DNA of 64,000 bases, from the NCBI RefSeq assembly GCF_036014015.1, contig NZ_CP107905.1, forward strand, positions 3,720,001-3,784,000. Reading direction: 5' to 3'. A model generated the notes under the pieces. That model was not told where the DNA came from. It was given only the letters and a program-made list of their open reading frames with translations, and made no database searches. The position numbers were made by a program, and so were the translations under genes. The stretch is from Streptomyces sp. NBC_00457 (GTDB taxonomy: Bacteria; Actinomycetota; Actinomycetes; Streptomycetales; Streptomycetaceae). Below, in pieces: positions 14,799-23,278 of the stretch (the first letter of the stretch is position 1; every line of letters starts with the position of its first letter).

Positions 14799-15803
14799 AT
14801 GCCCCGGCTGATCCACGCCCTCGCGGCTCTCGCGGTGCTCGGACTCGCGGCGGGCTGCACGTCCGCGGCCGACATCGACGAGGCCTCCGTCGCCGGCGCC
14901 GCCTCCGGGAAGGCGGATCCCGGCTCCTCGCCGTTCTGGGTCGACCCGGCGAGCCCGGCCGCCCAGCAGATCGAGACGTGGCGCAAGGAAGGCCGTACCG
15001 AGGACGCCGAACTGCTGAGGCGGATCGCCGAGCGGCCCGTCGCGCTCTGGCCGGCCGGTGAAACCGACCCGACGGCGGTGGTCGGCTCGGCCGCCGCGGC
15101 CGCGCTCCAGGAAGGGCGGACGGCGGTGTTCACGGCGTACAACATCCCGCACCGGGACTGCGGGCAGCACTCGGCGGGCGGGGCCACGAGCGCGGGCGCC
15201 TACCGGGCCTGGATCGGGAAGTTCGCGGCCGCGCTGGGCAAGGCGAAGGCCGTGGTGGTGCTCGAGCCCGACGCGGTCGCGCATGTCGTGGACGGCTGCA
15301 CGCCCGGCGAGTACCACGGTGAGCGCGAGAAGCTGCTCGGCGAGGCGATCGACCGGCTGAAGCGGCAGCCGAACACGAAGGTGTACCTGGACGCCGGCAA
15401 CCCGGCCTGGATCAAGGAGCCCCCGAAGGTGGCCCAGCTGGTCCAGCGCCTGTACCGGGCGGGCGTCGCGCGCGCCGACGGCTTCGCCCTCAACGTCTCC
15501 AACTTCCAGACCGACGAGGTCACCAAGAAGTACGGCCTGAAGCTCTCGAAGGACCTGGGCGGCAAGCACTTCGTCATCGACACCAGCCGCAACGGCAAGG
15601 GGCCCCTGCCCGGCGCCTGGTGCAACCCGCCGGGCAGGGCGCTGGGCACCCCGCCCACCTTCGACACCGGCGAGCCCGCCCTGGACGCCTATCTCTGGGT
15701 CAAGCGGCCCGGGGAGTCGGACGGGACGTGCGGGGGCGGGCCGGCGGCGGGGCAGTGGTGGCCGGAGTACGCGCTGGGGCTGGCGCGCAACTCCCAGGCG
15801 TAG
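14799..15803 (+). CDS. cslZ: GH6-family endoglucanase-like lipoprotein (CslZ type)
   Basis: The protein has 334 residues with a lipobox ending AAGC (Cys20) after a short hydrophobic leader. It is a glycoside hydrolase family 6 protein: FTAYNIPHRDCGQHSAGG near residue 115, the catalytic-acid region VVVLEPDAVAHV, HFVIDTSRNGKG and the C-terminal LWVKRPGESDGTC are hallmark positions. GH6 enzymes hydrolyse beta-1,4-glucans. It converges on glxA with a 17-bp gap. In Streptomyces a GH6 gene accompanies cslA-glxA and is thought to trim the glycan that CslA makes at hyphal tips. The symbol follows that convention. Confidence 0.85.
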   Translation: MPRLIHALAALAVLGLAAGCTSAADIDEASVAGAASGKADPGSSPFWVDPASPAAQQIETWRKEGRTEDAELLRRIAERPVALWPAGETDPTAVVGSAAAAALQEGRTAVFTAYNIPHRDCGQHSAGGATSAGAYRAWIGKFAAALGKAKAVVVLEPDAVAHVVDGCTPGEYHGEREKLLGEAIDRLKRQPNTKVYLDAGNPAWIKEPPKVAQLVQRLYRAGVARADGFALNVSNFQTDEVTKKYGLKLSKDLGGKHFVIDTSRNGKGPLPGAWCNPPGRALGTPPTFDTGEPALDAYLWVKRPGESDGTCGGGPAAGQWWPEYALGLARNSQA

Positions 15804-15820
15804 TCGGCTGCTTCACGTGG

Positions 15821-17764
15821 CTAGTCGGTCGGCTGCTTCACCTGGATCCACTTCGCCTCCGACGGTGTGCCCTGCGCGTCCGTCACGAAGAGCATGTACC
15901 AGCCGGGCGGGACCAGGGTCGGGTCCTTCGGTACGTCGACCGTGACCGAGGTGCCGGTCTTGGTGAGGTCGAGTGCGATGGAGCGCTGTTCCACGTCCGT
16001 GGTGTGCGTGACCGCGCTGGGGCGCATGAGCCGGGCGGCGGTGATCCGTTCGGGGTGGGCGGTGGTGAATGTCGCGCGGTGGTCGCTGTCGAGTGTCTGC
16101 GGGCCTCGGTCGAGTACGGGGCGCTGCTTGCCGTTCTTGTGCAGGGCGGGCGGCGTGAAGATCTCCATGCGCTGCTCGAAGTGGCCCAGCTTGGTGTTCT
16201 GCTGGTCGTCGAAGAGCGGGTCGGAGCCGAAGGTGGCGACCCGGCCGTCGGGCAGCAGCAGCGCCTCGGAGTGGTAGTTGCGGCCGACCGTCGGTGCGGC
16301 GGCCTCGCGGAAGGCGTTGGCCTTCGGGTCGTAGAACTGCGCCTTGAGGATGTTGCTGGCGCTGCGGCCCCGGTAGTCCGCGGAGCCGTTGGAGGTGAAG
16401 ACGGTGTCGTCGGGCATGATCACGCTGTTCAGATAGCGGGTGCCCTGGGGAAGGTCGGGGCCGTCCTCGAAGACCGGGTTGTCCTTCTTCAGGTCGATGA
16501 CGGCGGTGCGCGGGGTCGCCTTCTTGGACTCGCCGACGCCTCCGCCGCCGAGGATCATCACCTTCTGGTCCTGCGCGGGCGGGAGCAGGAGGGAGGCCGA
16601 CGTCTCGGTCTGGTCGGCGTCGCGCAGGCCCGGCACGTACTGGAAGGTGTTGGTCCGCAGGTCCCACAGGCCCGGCTTGCGGCCCCTGTCAGCGGGGCCG
16701 TAACCGGCGTTCGAGGCCGGGTAGAAGAGCTTGCCGCCCTTGGTGAGGAAGAGGGCGGGGTACGTCGGGAAGTACCGCTTGGGGCCCGGTGACCACTTCT
16801 TGGTCTTGGGGTCGTAGATCTCGTTGTCACCTGGGTCGATCTTGCCCAGGTCGTCCAGGCCGGAGACGGCGAGGACCCGGCCGTCCTCCAGGCCGACCAG
16901 CGTCGGGTACCAGCGGGCCTTGTCCATCGGGTCGACCGGGACGTACCGCTCGGACTTCGGGTCGAACTCGTAGGCGGCGCGGATGCCCTGGAAGTCCTGC
17001 TTGTCGAAGCTGATCCGCTCGGAGAGGCCGTAGGTGTTGTTCGCGTCCTTGCCGGTCAGGCCGACGATCTCGTACTGGGCCTGGTTCTCGGTGACGGACA
17101 GCGGGCCCTTCTCGGCGGCCTCCACGAAGACGCGGACCTCGCTCGCGGTGACCCGGGTCCGGGCGGTGCGGCGGTCGGTGACCGCCTGGGCTCTCGGGAC
17201 CGTGACGTCGAAGCGGGAGACGTACTCGACTCCGGCGGGAGAGCGGAAGACCGTGCCCCTCTTCAGGAACACCTCCTTGTCGGGGCTCTCGTTCTTCACG
17301 CGCATACCGCCGGCGGCGCGTTCCACCTCGCCGTCGAGGAGTTCGTAGCGGGCGGTGCCGCCGGCCACCAGGAGGCGGCCGTCGGGGAGTTGGGCGTGGC
17401 CGGCGCAGAAGAAGTCGTCGGGGGTGGGGATCTTCTTGAAGGTGTCGGTCCTCGGGTCCCACAGGACGGTGTCGAACTCGCCCTTGTCGAACTTCTTCTG
17501 CTCGTTGCCGGAGCCCGCGACGATCAGGACCTTGCCGGTGTGCAGAAGCGCCGCGTGGATGGCGTTGGTGCGGTACTCCTCGGGGATGTCGACCTGGCTC
17601 CAACTGCCGTACTGGGCCCGGTAGCCGGGTTGGGCGATCTTGTACGCGTGGTACCGCTCGCCCGCGAAGTCCAGTGCGGCGGGGGCGTTCAGGCTGAGCA
17701 GGACGGCGATGCCGCCGATGCCGAGGACGGTCTTCTTGGTCTTCTGCGAGGGTTTGTAGGGCAT
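15821..17764 (-). CDS. glxA: GlxA, copper-radical oxidase (galactose-oxidase-like)
   Basis: The protein has 647 residues with an N-terminal signal/anchor (VLGIGGIAVLLSLNAPAAL) and a galactose-oxidase-type seven-bladed beta-propeller of Kelch-like repeats (GKVLIVAGSGN, GRLLVAGGTARY, GRVLAVSGLDDLG). Cys120 in DDFFCAGHAQ matches the Cys that forms the thioether-linked Tyr cofactor in Streptomyces GlxA. Copper-ligand His positions are visible in GRNYHSEALL and in VTHTTD of the C-terminal domain. It oxidises primary alcohols or aldehydes to aldehydes and H2O2 and is needed for glycan deposition at tips. Its start lies 3 bp after the cslA stop, so the two are co-transcribed. Confidence 0.92.
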   Translation of the reverse strand: MPYKPSQKTKKTVLGIGGIAVLLSLNAPAALDFAGERYHAYKIAQPGYRAQYGSWSQVDIPEEYRTNAIHAALLHTGKVLIVAGSGNEQKKFDKGEFDTVLWDPRTDTFKKIPTPDDFFCAGHAQLPDGRLLVAGGTARYELLDGEVERAAGGMRVKNESPDKEVFLKRGTVFRSPAGVEYVSRFDVTVPRAQAVTDRRTARTRVTASEVRVFVEAAEKGPLSVTENQAQYEIVGLTGKDANNTYGLSERISFDKQDFQGIRAAYEFDPKSERYVPVDPMDKARWYPTLVGLEDGRVLAVSGLDDLGKIDPGDNEIYDPKTKKWSPGPKRYFPTYPALFLTKGGKLFYPASNAGYGPADRGRKPGLWDLRTNTFQYVPGLRDADQTETSASLLLPPAQDQKVMILGGGGVGESKKATPRTAVIDLKKDNPVFEDGPDLPQGTRYLNSVIMPDDTVFTSNGSADYRGRSASNILKAQFYDPKANAFREAAAPTVGRNYHSEALLLPDGRVATFGSDPLFDDQQNTKLGHFEQRMEIFTPPALHKNGKQRPVLDRGPQTLDSDHRATFTTAHPERITAARLMRPSAVTHTTDVEQRSIALDLTKTGTSVTVDVPKDPTLVPPGWYMLFVTDAQGTPSEAKWIQVKQPTD

Positions 17765-17767
17765 GGC

Positions 17768-19579
17768 CTAGTTGCCTCCCGTCGTGGAACTGGAGACCGT
17801 GGTGCTGGAGACCGTGGCGCCCGCGCTGTTGCCGGCGAGCGCGGGTTCGGCTTCTTCGCCTCTGCGGGGCGGGGCGTGCAGGACGGGCAGCGGCGGGGGC
17901 TGCCTGCGCTCCTTGAGCAGGGTGGAGCACCATACGGCGACCGGTGCCAGGGAGATCGCCGTGGCCAGGAGCGCCCAGGTGCGCATCGCCGCGTGCGTGT
18001 TGTCGAGGATCACGGACGCGGTGAGGGAGGTCGCGAGAAGGCCCGCCCAGAAGAGGTGGATGCGGAAGGTGAGCAGGCGGTCCGGGCTGGCGTCGTCGCC
18101 CTTCGGTGTCACCACGAAGCGGCTGGGGCGGCGGAGGACGGCCTCGCCGAAGGACTTGAGGTAGATGGGCGCCGAGAGGGCCGACATCGCCATGCCGGCC
18201 AGGCCGCCGGAGCCCTGGGGTTCGTGCGGGGAGACGTTGTGGCGGCGGTTCCAGAGGTAGAGGCCGATCTGGAGGGCGGCGGCGTCGCTGTAGAGCATCA
18301 GCCAGACCGAGGCGGCGACTTGGGTGCCGGAGGCGCCGAACCAGAGGAACAGGACGCAGCTGAGGATGCCGAGGAACCAGTTGACCGCCGTCATCGGGTA
18401 GTAGACCAGCATGAGCGTGTACGAGAGGAAGCGGCCGGGGGGCATCTTGCCCGGGGCCCTCCAGTACTGCTTGATCAGCGTCTCGTAGGTGCCGCGTGAC
18501 CAGCGCATCTGCTGGGTGAAGAAGTCCGTCCAGGAGGCGGGGCCCTCGCCGACCGCGAGGACGTCGGGGGTGTAGACGCTGCGCCAGTGGTTGCGGGTTC
18601 GGGGGTTGCGGGTGCGGTGCAGTTCGAAGCCGGTGGCCATGTCCTCGGTGATCGAGTCGTAGAGGCCGCCTATTTGCTTCACGGCTTCGATGCGTACGAC
18701 GTTGTTCGTGCCGACGAACATGGGGGCGCGGTAGCGGTTGCCCGCGCGTTGTATCAGCGCGTGGAAGAGGAACTGCTGGGACTCCGCCGCCTTGGTGACC
18801 GGGTTGTGGTAGTTGCCGTACACCTGGGGGCCTACGACGAAGGCGACGTCCGGGTCGCGGAAGTAACCCATCATCCGCTCCAGGAAGTTGGGGAGCGGGA
18901 CGTGGTCGGTGTCGACGGAGGCGAAGAAGTCGTACTCCGCGCCGTGCATCGCGATCCAGGCGTTGTAGTTGCCGTGCTTGGTGCGGGCCTTGTGGACGCC
19001 GTCCGGTCGGTTCCACTCGGGGACGCCTCGGCGGGTGAAGTGCCGCACGCCGAGTTCGGTGCAGAGGGCTTTGGCCTGGGCGTCGTCGCCCTCGTCGAGG
19101 AGCCAGACGTCGAGGGGGCCGGGGTGGTGGATGCGGGTCGCGCCTTCGAGGGTGGCGCGGACCATGTCTAGGGGTTCCTTGCCGGGGACGTAGGTGGTGA
19201 GGAAGGCGACGCGGGTGCCGGGTTCGGGGAAGACCGGGACGGGGTCGCGGGCGACCATGGTGGCGTGGGCGACGGAGGCGACGTTGACGACCATGAAAAG
19301 CTCGATGAGGCCGATGGATATCAGCATGGTGACGTCCAGGGCGGCCAGCCACTCGTCGCCGCCGTCGCGGTCCACCCAGTGGCTGGGCCATACGAGGTAC
19401 ACGAGGAGGGCGCCGGTGAGGATCGGCGCGAGGGTCATGAGCAGGATCGCCCGTATTCGGTGCGGCTCGCGGGCGAGGAGCGATATGTACTGGACCCGGT
19501 ACGCCTTGTCCGACGGCTCCGTGAGCGGTCCTGCCAGTCGGCTGTGGGTGTCGTAGTCGTAGCCCTCCGGCTGCCGCAC
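17768..19579 (-). CDS. cslA: CslA, cellulose synthase-like glycosyltransferase (GT2)
   Basis: The protein has 603 residues from GTG 19579, with GGAGG six bases upstream. Two N-terminal membrane helices precede a GT2 domain containing DVWLLDEGDD, the DxD motif in ASVDTDHVPLP, TNNVVRIEAVKQIGG, the TED motif in SITEDMATGF and QQMRWSRGT (QxxRW). Several C-terminal membrane helices follow. This is a complete processive beta-glycan synthase. In Streptomyces CslA acts at hyphal tips with DivIVA and, with GlxA, makes a beta-1,4-glucan-like polymer needed for attachment and aerial growth. It is the first gene of the cslA-glxA operon. Confidence 0.93.
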   Translation of the reverse strand: MRQPEGYDYDTHSRLAGPLTEPSDKAYRVQYISLLAREPHRIRAILLMTLAPILTGALLVYLVWPSHWVDRDGGDEWLAALDVTMLISIGLIELFMVVNVASVAHATMVARDPVPVFPEPGTRVAFLTTYVPGKEPLDMVRATLEGATRIHHPGPLDVWLLDEGDDAQAKALCTELGVRHFTRRGVPEWNRPDGVHKARTKHGNYNAWIAMHGAEYDFFASVDTDHVPLPNFLERMMGYFRDPDVAFVVGPQVYGNYHNPVTKAAESQQFLFHALIQRAGNRYRAPMFVGTNNVVRIEAVKQIGGLYDSITEDMATGFELHRTRNPRTRNHWRSVYTPDVLAVGEGPASWTDFFTQQMRWSRGTYETLIKQYWRAPGKMPPGRFLSYTLMLVYYPMTAVNWFLGILSCVLFLWFGASGTQVAASVWLMLYSDAAALQIGLYLWNRRHNVSPHEPQGSGGLAGMAMSALSAPIYLKSFGEAVLRRPSRFVVTPKGDDASPDRLLTFRIHLFWAGLLATSLTASVILDNTHAAMRTWALLATAISLAPVAVWCSTLLKERRQPPPLPVLHAPPRRGEEAEPALAGNSAGATVSSTTVSSSTTGGN

Positions 19580-19691
19580 AGCGTCCTCCAGTTGTGTGGG
19601 GTGATCGAACTAGTCGATACCCATACAAAAGTGGAGTTTTGGGGGTGTGTCGAACTGGACGCGTCCAGGTGGGTGCCGGTGCCTCCGGCGG

Positions 19692-19724
19692 TGGGGCGGG
19701 TATGGGGGTGCGGGGTTGTGGGGG
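19692..19724 (+). other. Putative G-quadruplex motif upstream of cslA
   Basis: Five G-runs (19693-19696, 19698-19700, 19704-19708, 19712-19715, 19720-19724) are separated by loops of 1, 3, 3 and 4 nt on the + strand, which meets the usual G4 pattern. It lies about 115-145 bp before the cslA start, on that gene's template strand. A regulatory effect is speculative. Confidence 0.55.
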
Positions 19725-20067
19725 TGCTTGCGGCGGCGGCGGGGGTGCAGGTTGTGGGGTCTGTGCGGCGGGGTCGGTGGGATGCCTCCCGGCGGGGGGT
19801 GCGGGTGAGTGGGGGTGCGCGTAGCGCCTTCGGTGTGGGGTGGGTCGGGGCCGCGGTGGGGGTGTCCGTCCTCGGAACGTCGCGGCTCGGTCGGTGACAG
19901 AGGTGCCCGTGTTGACGCGACAACCGCTGCGGGCGGACACCCCCACCGCGTCCCCTTCCCGCCGTGGGCGACCGCGGGTCCGTGGTCGCGTGCGCAGCAG
20001 GACGCCGGGCCGTCCGGGCGCGTGGGCGACTGCGGGTGCGCGGAACGCTGGGGCGGTCGGCCGTGCC

Positions 20068-20150
20068 CGCCCCAGCTGCGGGCTGCTGTCCCGCCCAAGC
20101 TGCGGGCATGCGTGCCGCCTGGGGCGGCACGGGTGGGCGCAGGCGGTGCC
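20068..20150. repeat. Streptomyces-type dispersed intergenic element with hairpin
   Basis: The unit contains two spaced copies of an AGCTGCGGGC word and the hairpin GTGCCGCC-TGG-GGCGGCAC (20112-20130). This combination recurs between genes in many Streptomyces genomes from memory. It lies behind the stop of the TetR gene (20211) and may act as its terminator. The repeat identity needs a genome-wide search. Confidence 0.55.
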
Positions 20151-20210
20151 CCGTCAGCGCCGGGTTGCGCGAACGCCCCCACCCCAGCCACCGCGCCGGG
20201 TGCCGGGGCG

Positions 20211-20861
20211 TCAGCGTCGGCTGGTCCGGCGTAGGTGGTGGCGTACTGCTCGTTGCGCGACGGGCCCCAGTTCCTCCAACGCCCCGACGAGAGACCCGAG
20301 TTGCTCCAGGGCGTCCAGCGCGGCGGTCGCCCCGGCCGCGTCCACCCCTTCGTACAGTTCGATGCCTACGAAGGACGCGGCAACCGCGCGCGCCAGCCCC
20401 GCGGGGTTCGCGAACTCCCCGAAGGGTGTCGCCGTCAGGACCCGGGTGAGGACCTTCTCGATCTCGACGATCCACAGGTCGAGCCCCGCCGCCGTGGCCG
20501 GGCCGAGGTTCTCGTGGGTCTGGGCGCCGGCGAGGAGCTGGCCGAGGAGGGCGACATGACCTCCGGCGCGTTCCTGTTCGTGGATCTCCCGGCCGACGGT
20601 GAGGAGTTCGGAGAGGGACGTGACGGTGGCCAGGCGGGGGCGGTAGCGCGCCACTGTCTGCTCCGCGCCGTATCTGCATGCCGCTGCCAGCAACTCGTCC
20701 ACCGAACCGAAGTGGTAGAAGACCAGCGCCTGATTGACCCCGGCGGCGGCCGCCACCGTGCGGGCGGAGGTCTTGGCGATGCCCTGCTCGGTGAGCGTCC
20801 GCAGCGCGCCCTCGAGGAGTTTGGTCTTGGTTTCGAGGGACTTCGCCGTCTCGGGGCTCAT
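20211..20861 (-). CDS. TetR-family regulator, third gene of its operon
   Basis: The protein has 216 residues from ATG 20861, which overlaps the preceding stop codon (ATGA). The N-terminal helix-turn-helix reads ALRTLTEQGIAKTSARTVAAAAGV followed by NQALVFYHFGSVDELLAAACR, the classical TetR pattern. The C-terminal ligand domain is helical (GGHVALLGQLLAGAQTHENL). Translational coupling to DUF4166 shows it is made with the two genes before it. Two palindromes upstream of the operon (22324-22341, 22369-22386) are its likely operators, implying autoregulation. Confidence 0.88.
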   Translation of the reverse strand: MSPETAKSLETKTKLLEGALRTLTEQGIAKTSARTVAAAAGVNQALVFYHFGSVDELLAAACRYGAEQTVARYRPRLATVTSLSELLTVGREIHEQERAGGHVALLGQLLAGAQTHENLGPATAAGLDLWIVEIEKVLTRVLTATPFGEFANPAGLARAVAASFVGIELYEGVDAAGATAALDALEQLGSLVGALEELGPVAQRAVRHHLRRTSRR

Positions 20862-21538
20862 GCGCGTGACTCCTCGCGGACGGGGCGGAGTCCGGGGCGT
20901 ACACCGCATCGTTGTGTGTTTGTGTACGTCGCCTTGAATGAACCCTCGTAGCCGAACAGCGGGCCGAAGTAGCGGTTCACGACCTGGACTTGGATGCGGA
21001 AACGGGCCGTGTCGTCGTCGTAACTCTCACGTACCTGCGCCGTCGCGCCGATCAGTTCGGGGACGCGTACGTCCACCGGGCCCTCCCGGAAGCGGTGTTC
21101 GCCTGAGCTGATGAGGAGGGAGCCGTCGGGCTCCGCGGTGAAGTGGAGGTCGGTCGCCAGGTGCTGGTGGGTGCCGAGGTAGTCGAGGATGCGGTCGCCC
21201 TTGGGGCTCAGCACCATCTGGGCGTCGAAGCGGCGGGGGCCGCCGGGCAGGTCGAAGGTGCGCACGAAGGTCACCGTCTCACGGCCGTAGGTGTCCACGT
21301 AGGGGACGTTCTCGATGGTGAAGGGGACGTTCCGGCCGGTGCGCGGGACGAGGATGTTCCGGGTGGTGCCGAGCGTGAGGAAGGGTTTGAGCCAGGGGCC
21401 GCCGTGCCAGATGCGGTCCATGACGCCTTGTCCCGTACACGCCTCGCCGGTTGAGAGGCCCACGGAGAAGCGGCGTTGCAGTTGGGGGTGGAGGCGGTCG
21501 AAGTCCGTGCCCATCACCGCGCGGAAGATCGACGTCAT
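20858..21538 (-). CDS. DUF4166-family protein
   Basis: The protein has 226 residues (MTSIFRAVMG). The N-terminal segment LHPQLQRRFSV and the body with YVDTYGRETVTFVRTF, DYLGTHQHLATDLHF and the C-terminal VVNRYFGPLFGYEGSF match the DUF4166 pattern, a soluble domain of unknown function often found in short operons with TetR regulators. Both ends overlap their neighbours by 4 bp, so the three-gene operon is tightly coupled. Role unknown; a lipid or other hydrophobic ligand is possible given the START-like partner. Confidence 0.8.
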   Translation of the reverse strand: MTSIFRAVMGTDFDRLHPQLQRRFSVGLSTGEACTGQGVMDRIWHGGPWLKPFLTLGTTRNILVPRTGRNVPFTIENVPYVDTYGRETVTFVRTFDLPGGPRRFDAQMVLSPKGDRILDYLGTHQHLATDLHFTAEPDGSLLISSGEHRFREGPVDVRVPELIGATAQVRESYDDDTARFRIQVQVVNRYFGPLFGYEGSFKATYTNTQRCGVRPGLRPVREESRA

Positions 21539-22287
21539 GACAGCTCCTTCAGCGTGCGCAGGACACGCGGGGCACCCGCGCGCGTGGGCGGGGTGCGCAG
21601 GCAGCGGCGGGCGGCGGGCGTGCAGGCGAGGGGGGACTTGAGGAGGGCCGTGCAGATGGCGAGCGTCAGGAAGAGGGGGTAGACGTACGCCATCGTCGGC
21701 GCGAACGGGCCGAAGAGGGTGAGAGAGGAGGCCTTGAGCAGGGCCGTGGCCGAGAGCGTGAGGATCAGGGCTCGTACGGTCATCTCCGCCAGCCAGTTCA
21801 GGAGGGCTCGCTCGGGGGTGATCCCGCGCTCCAGCCAGAGGCGTAGGCGGTCGAAGGACCATGCCGTCGCCCAGCCCATCAGAGGGCGGAGGACCAGGCG
21901 GTCGACCAGTGCGCCGACGGCGCCCCAGCGGGGGCGGTAGTCGTAGCCGGTGAGGAAGCGGACTCCGTCGCCGTCGGGGACGTAGCGCCAGTAGCCGCTG
22001 CCCTCCGCGAGGAGGGAGAGGGGGTGCCGGGAGGCGAAGCGCAGGGCCGAGGTGCGGGTGCCGTCGGGGCGTTCCTTCTCGCCGGCCGAGACTCCGGTGC
22101 CGGCGATGGTGAGGAAGGGCAGCACGCGTGTGGCGTAGCGGAAGCGCTGCGGCTCGCCCTCGGTGCGCGGGAGGTAGTCGATCTCGGTGAAGCGGAGGTC
22201 CCAGCGCTGATGCTGGGAGGGGTCCTGGGTGTGGGTCCAGAGGTCGTCGAGGTCGGCGCGTATGAATGCCTCTATGTAGAGACCCAT
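21535..22287 (-). CDS. SRPBCC/START-like protein with C-terminal membrane helices
   Basis: The protein has 250 residues (MGLYIEAFIRADLDDLW). The first 150 residues have the SRPBCC pattern: an N-terminal strand, the WTHTQDPSQHQRWDLRF element common to polyketide-cyclase/START-type proteins, and an R(F/Y)-rich sheet. Two hydrophobic segments follow (TVRALILTLSATALLKASSL and AYVYPLFLTLAICTALL), so the ligand-binding domain is probably tied to the membrane. It is the first gene of the operon with DUF4166 and TetR, and the twin operators sit just upstream. Substrate unknown. Confidence 0.75.
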   Translation of the reverse strand: MGLYIEAFIRADLDDLWTHTQDPSQHQRWDLRFTEIDYLPRTEGEPQRFRYATRVLPFLTIAGTGVSAGEKERPDGTRTSALRFASRHPLSLLAEGSGYWRYVPDGDGVRFLTGYDYRPRWGAVGALVDRLVLRPLMGWATAWSFDRLRLWLERGITPERALLNWLAEMTVRALILTLSATALLKASSLTLFGPFAPTMAYVYPLFLTLAICTALLKSPLACTPAARRCLRTPPTRAGAPRVLRTLKELS

Positions 22288-22323
22288 CGTTCATCCCCCT
22301 GGTGAGCGCGGAGTGGGTTTGTT

Positions 22324-22341
22324 TTTGAGCGGATGCTCAAA
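22324..22341. promoter_or_regulatory. TetR operator, site 1 (promoter-proximal)
   Basis: TTTGAGCGGATGCTCAAA has perfect 7-bp arms around a 4-bp asymmetric centre, 37-54 bp upstream of the first gene of the SRPBCC-DUF4166-TetR operon. Its arms are identical to those of site 2. Confidence 0.8.
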
Positions 22342-22368
22342 CTGTCTTGGGCGGGAGCGTAGCAGCTG

Positions 22369-22386
22369 TTTGAGCGATCGCTCAAA
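22369..22386. promoter_or_regulatory. TetR operator, site 2
   Basis: TTTGAGCGATCGCTCAAA is a perfect 18-bp palindrome. Its centre is 45 bp from that of site 1. Two identical half-site sets upstream of an operon ending in a TetR gene make autoregulation the simplest reading. Confidence 0.85.
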
Positions 22387-22401
22387 GGGATGGGGCGAGA
22401 A

Positions 22402-22428
22402 AACCCCGGCCCGTGTCGGGCCGGGGTT
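22402..22428 (-). terminator. Hairpin terminator behind MTH1187 gene
   Basis: A 12-bp perfect stem (AACCCCGGCCCG and its complement) with TGT loop lies 21 bp after the stop at 22450. No long U-tract follows. It separates this transcript from the TetR-controlled operon. Confidence 0.75.
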
Positions 22429-22449
22429 CGGTGCTGGTGTGCGTGCCGG

Positions 22450-22743
22450 CTATTCGGCCAGGTGTCGCTCCACCGTCTCCACCTTGGAGGTGAGACCGTC
22501 GGTCACGCCGGGGCGGATGTCCGCCTTGAGGACCAGGGACACGCGCGGGGCGCGCTGCTCTACGGCGGCGACCGCTCGCTTGACGACGTCCATGACCTCG
22601 TCCCAGTCGCCCTCGACGGAGGTGAACATCGCGTCCGTGCGGTGGGGCAGGCCCGACTCGCGGACCACGCGGACGGCGTCGGCGACGTACTCCCCCACGT
22701 CCTCGCCGACACCCAGCGGCGTCACGGAGAAGGCGACGATCAC
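22450..22743 (-). CDS. MTH1187-family thiamine-binding protein
   Basis: The protein has 97 residues from GTG 22743 ([20 protein letters not shown]). The pattern VAFSVTPLG, a middle segment with [20 protein letters not shown] and the basic hydrophobic strand [13 protein letters not shown] is the MTH1187/YkoF-like ferredoxin-fold family, members of which bind thiamine or HMP. The GTG overlaps the stop codon of the upstream DUF3817 gene (GTGA), showing coupling. The start is clear from the overlap and family alignment. Confidence 0.85.
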   Translation of the reverse strand: MIVAFSVTPLGVGEDVGEYVADAVRVVRESGLPHRTDAMFTSVEGDWDEVMDVVKRAVAAVEQRAPRVSLVLKADIRPGVTDGLTSKVETVERHLAE

Positions 22744-23084
22744 GCGTTCACGATTCCTTCGTTGCGGGCGCGGGAGGCGATCACCGCGTTCTCGGCCTCG
22801 CGCTTGAGCTTGCGCTCGGCGAAGAAGCCGCCGGCCGGGAGGACGGAGAGGACGAAGTAGAGCGCCGCCGTCTTCTTCGGCCACTTGGTGCGGTTCCAGG
22901 CGTCCGCCCAGAAGATCACGTACAGGATGAAGAGGACGCCGTGGATCATGCCCATCGGGCGGACGGCGTCGAATTCGGTGGTCCGCTTCAGCACCGAGCA
23001 GAGGAGCAGGATCAGGAACGACACCGCCTCGGGGACCGAGACGAGGCGGAGGCGGCGGAGGGCGGCGGCGGTCTTGAGGTCCAC
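22740..23084 (-). CDS. DUF3817 integral membrane protein (second copy)
   Basis: The protein has 114 residues with about three membrane helices, including [15 protein letters not shown] and [20 protein letters not shown]. The motif HGxLFILY, then NRTKWPKK and [10 protein letters not shown], matches DUF3817. It is paralogous to the gene at 11484. It is translationally coupled to the MTH1187 gene behind it and divergent from the AIM24 cluster. Function unknown; the pairing with a thiamine-binding protein hints at a role in small-molecule handling. Confidence 0.8.
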   Translation of the reverse strand: MDLKTAAALRRLRLVSVPEAVSFLILLLCSVLKRTTEFDAVRPMGMIHGVLFILYVIFWADAWNRTKWPKKTAALYFVLSVLPAGGFFAERKLKREAENAVIASRARNEGIVNA

Positions 23085-23278
23085 GGGTCACCTTCGGTGG
23101 GAGAGGCGTCGACTGCTTGTGAACACGAGCACAAACGTCCTCCCATTGTGGCAAACGACTGTGGGTGCGCGTGGCCGGGGGTGGGGCCCGCTCCGCCCCT
23201 AGGGGTGCGGTCAGGGTCGATCTCCACCCGTGGGACCTGTTGGTGGACACCGGCTGCGGCTACCTTCGCACCGTGGCG

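Larger units (their letters stand above)
19580..20210. other. Long gene-free region between TetR gene and cslA
   Basis: This 631-bp stretch has no convincing gene. The frames that stay open are low-complexity and have no family resemblance. It holds the cslA ribosome site and promoter at the left, then a strongly G/T-rich + strand (about 19640-19880, including the G4 motif). A second half carries the dispersed-repeat hairpin near 20070-20150. Confidence 0.6.
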
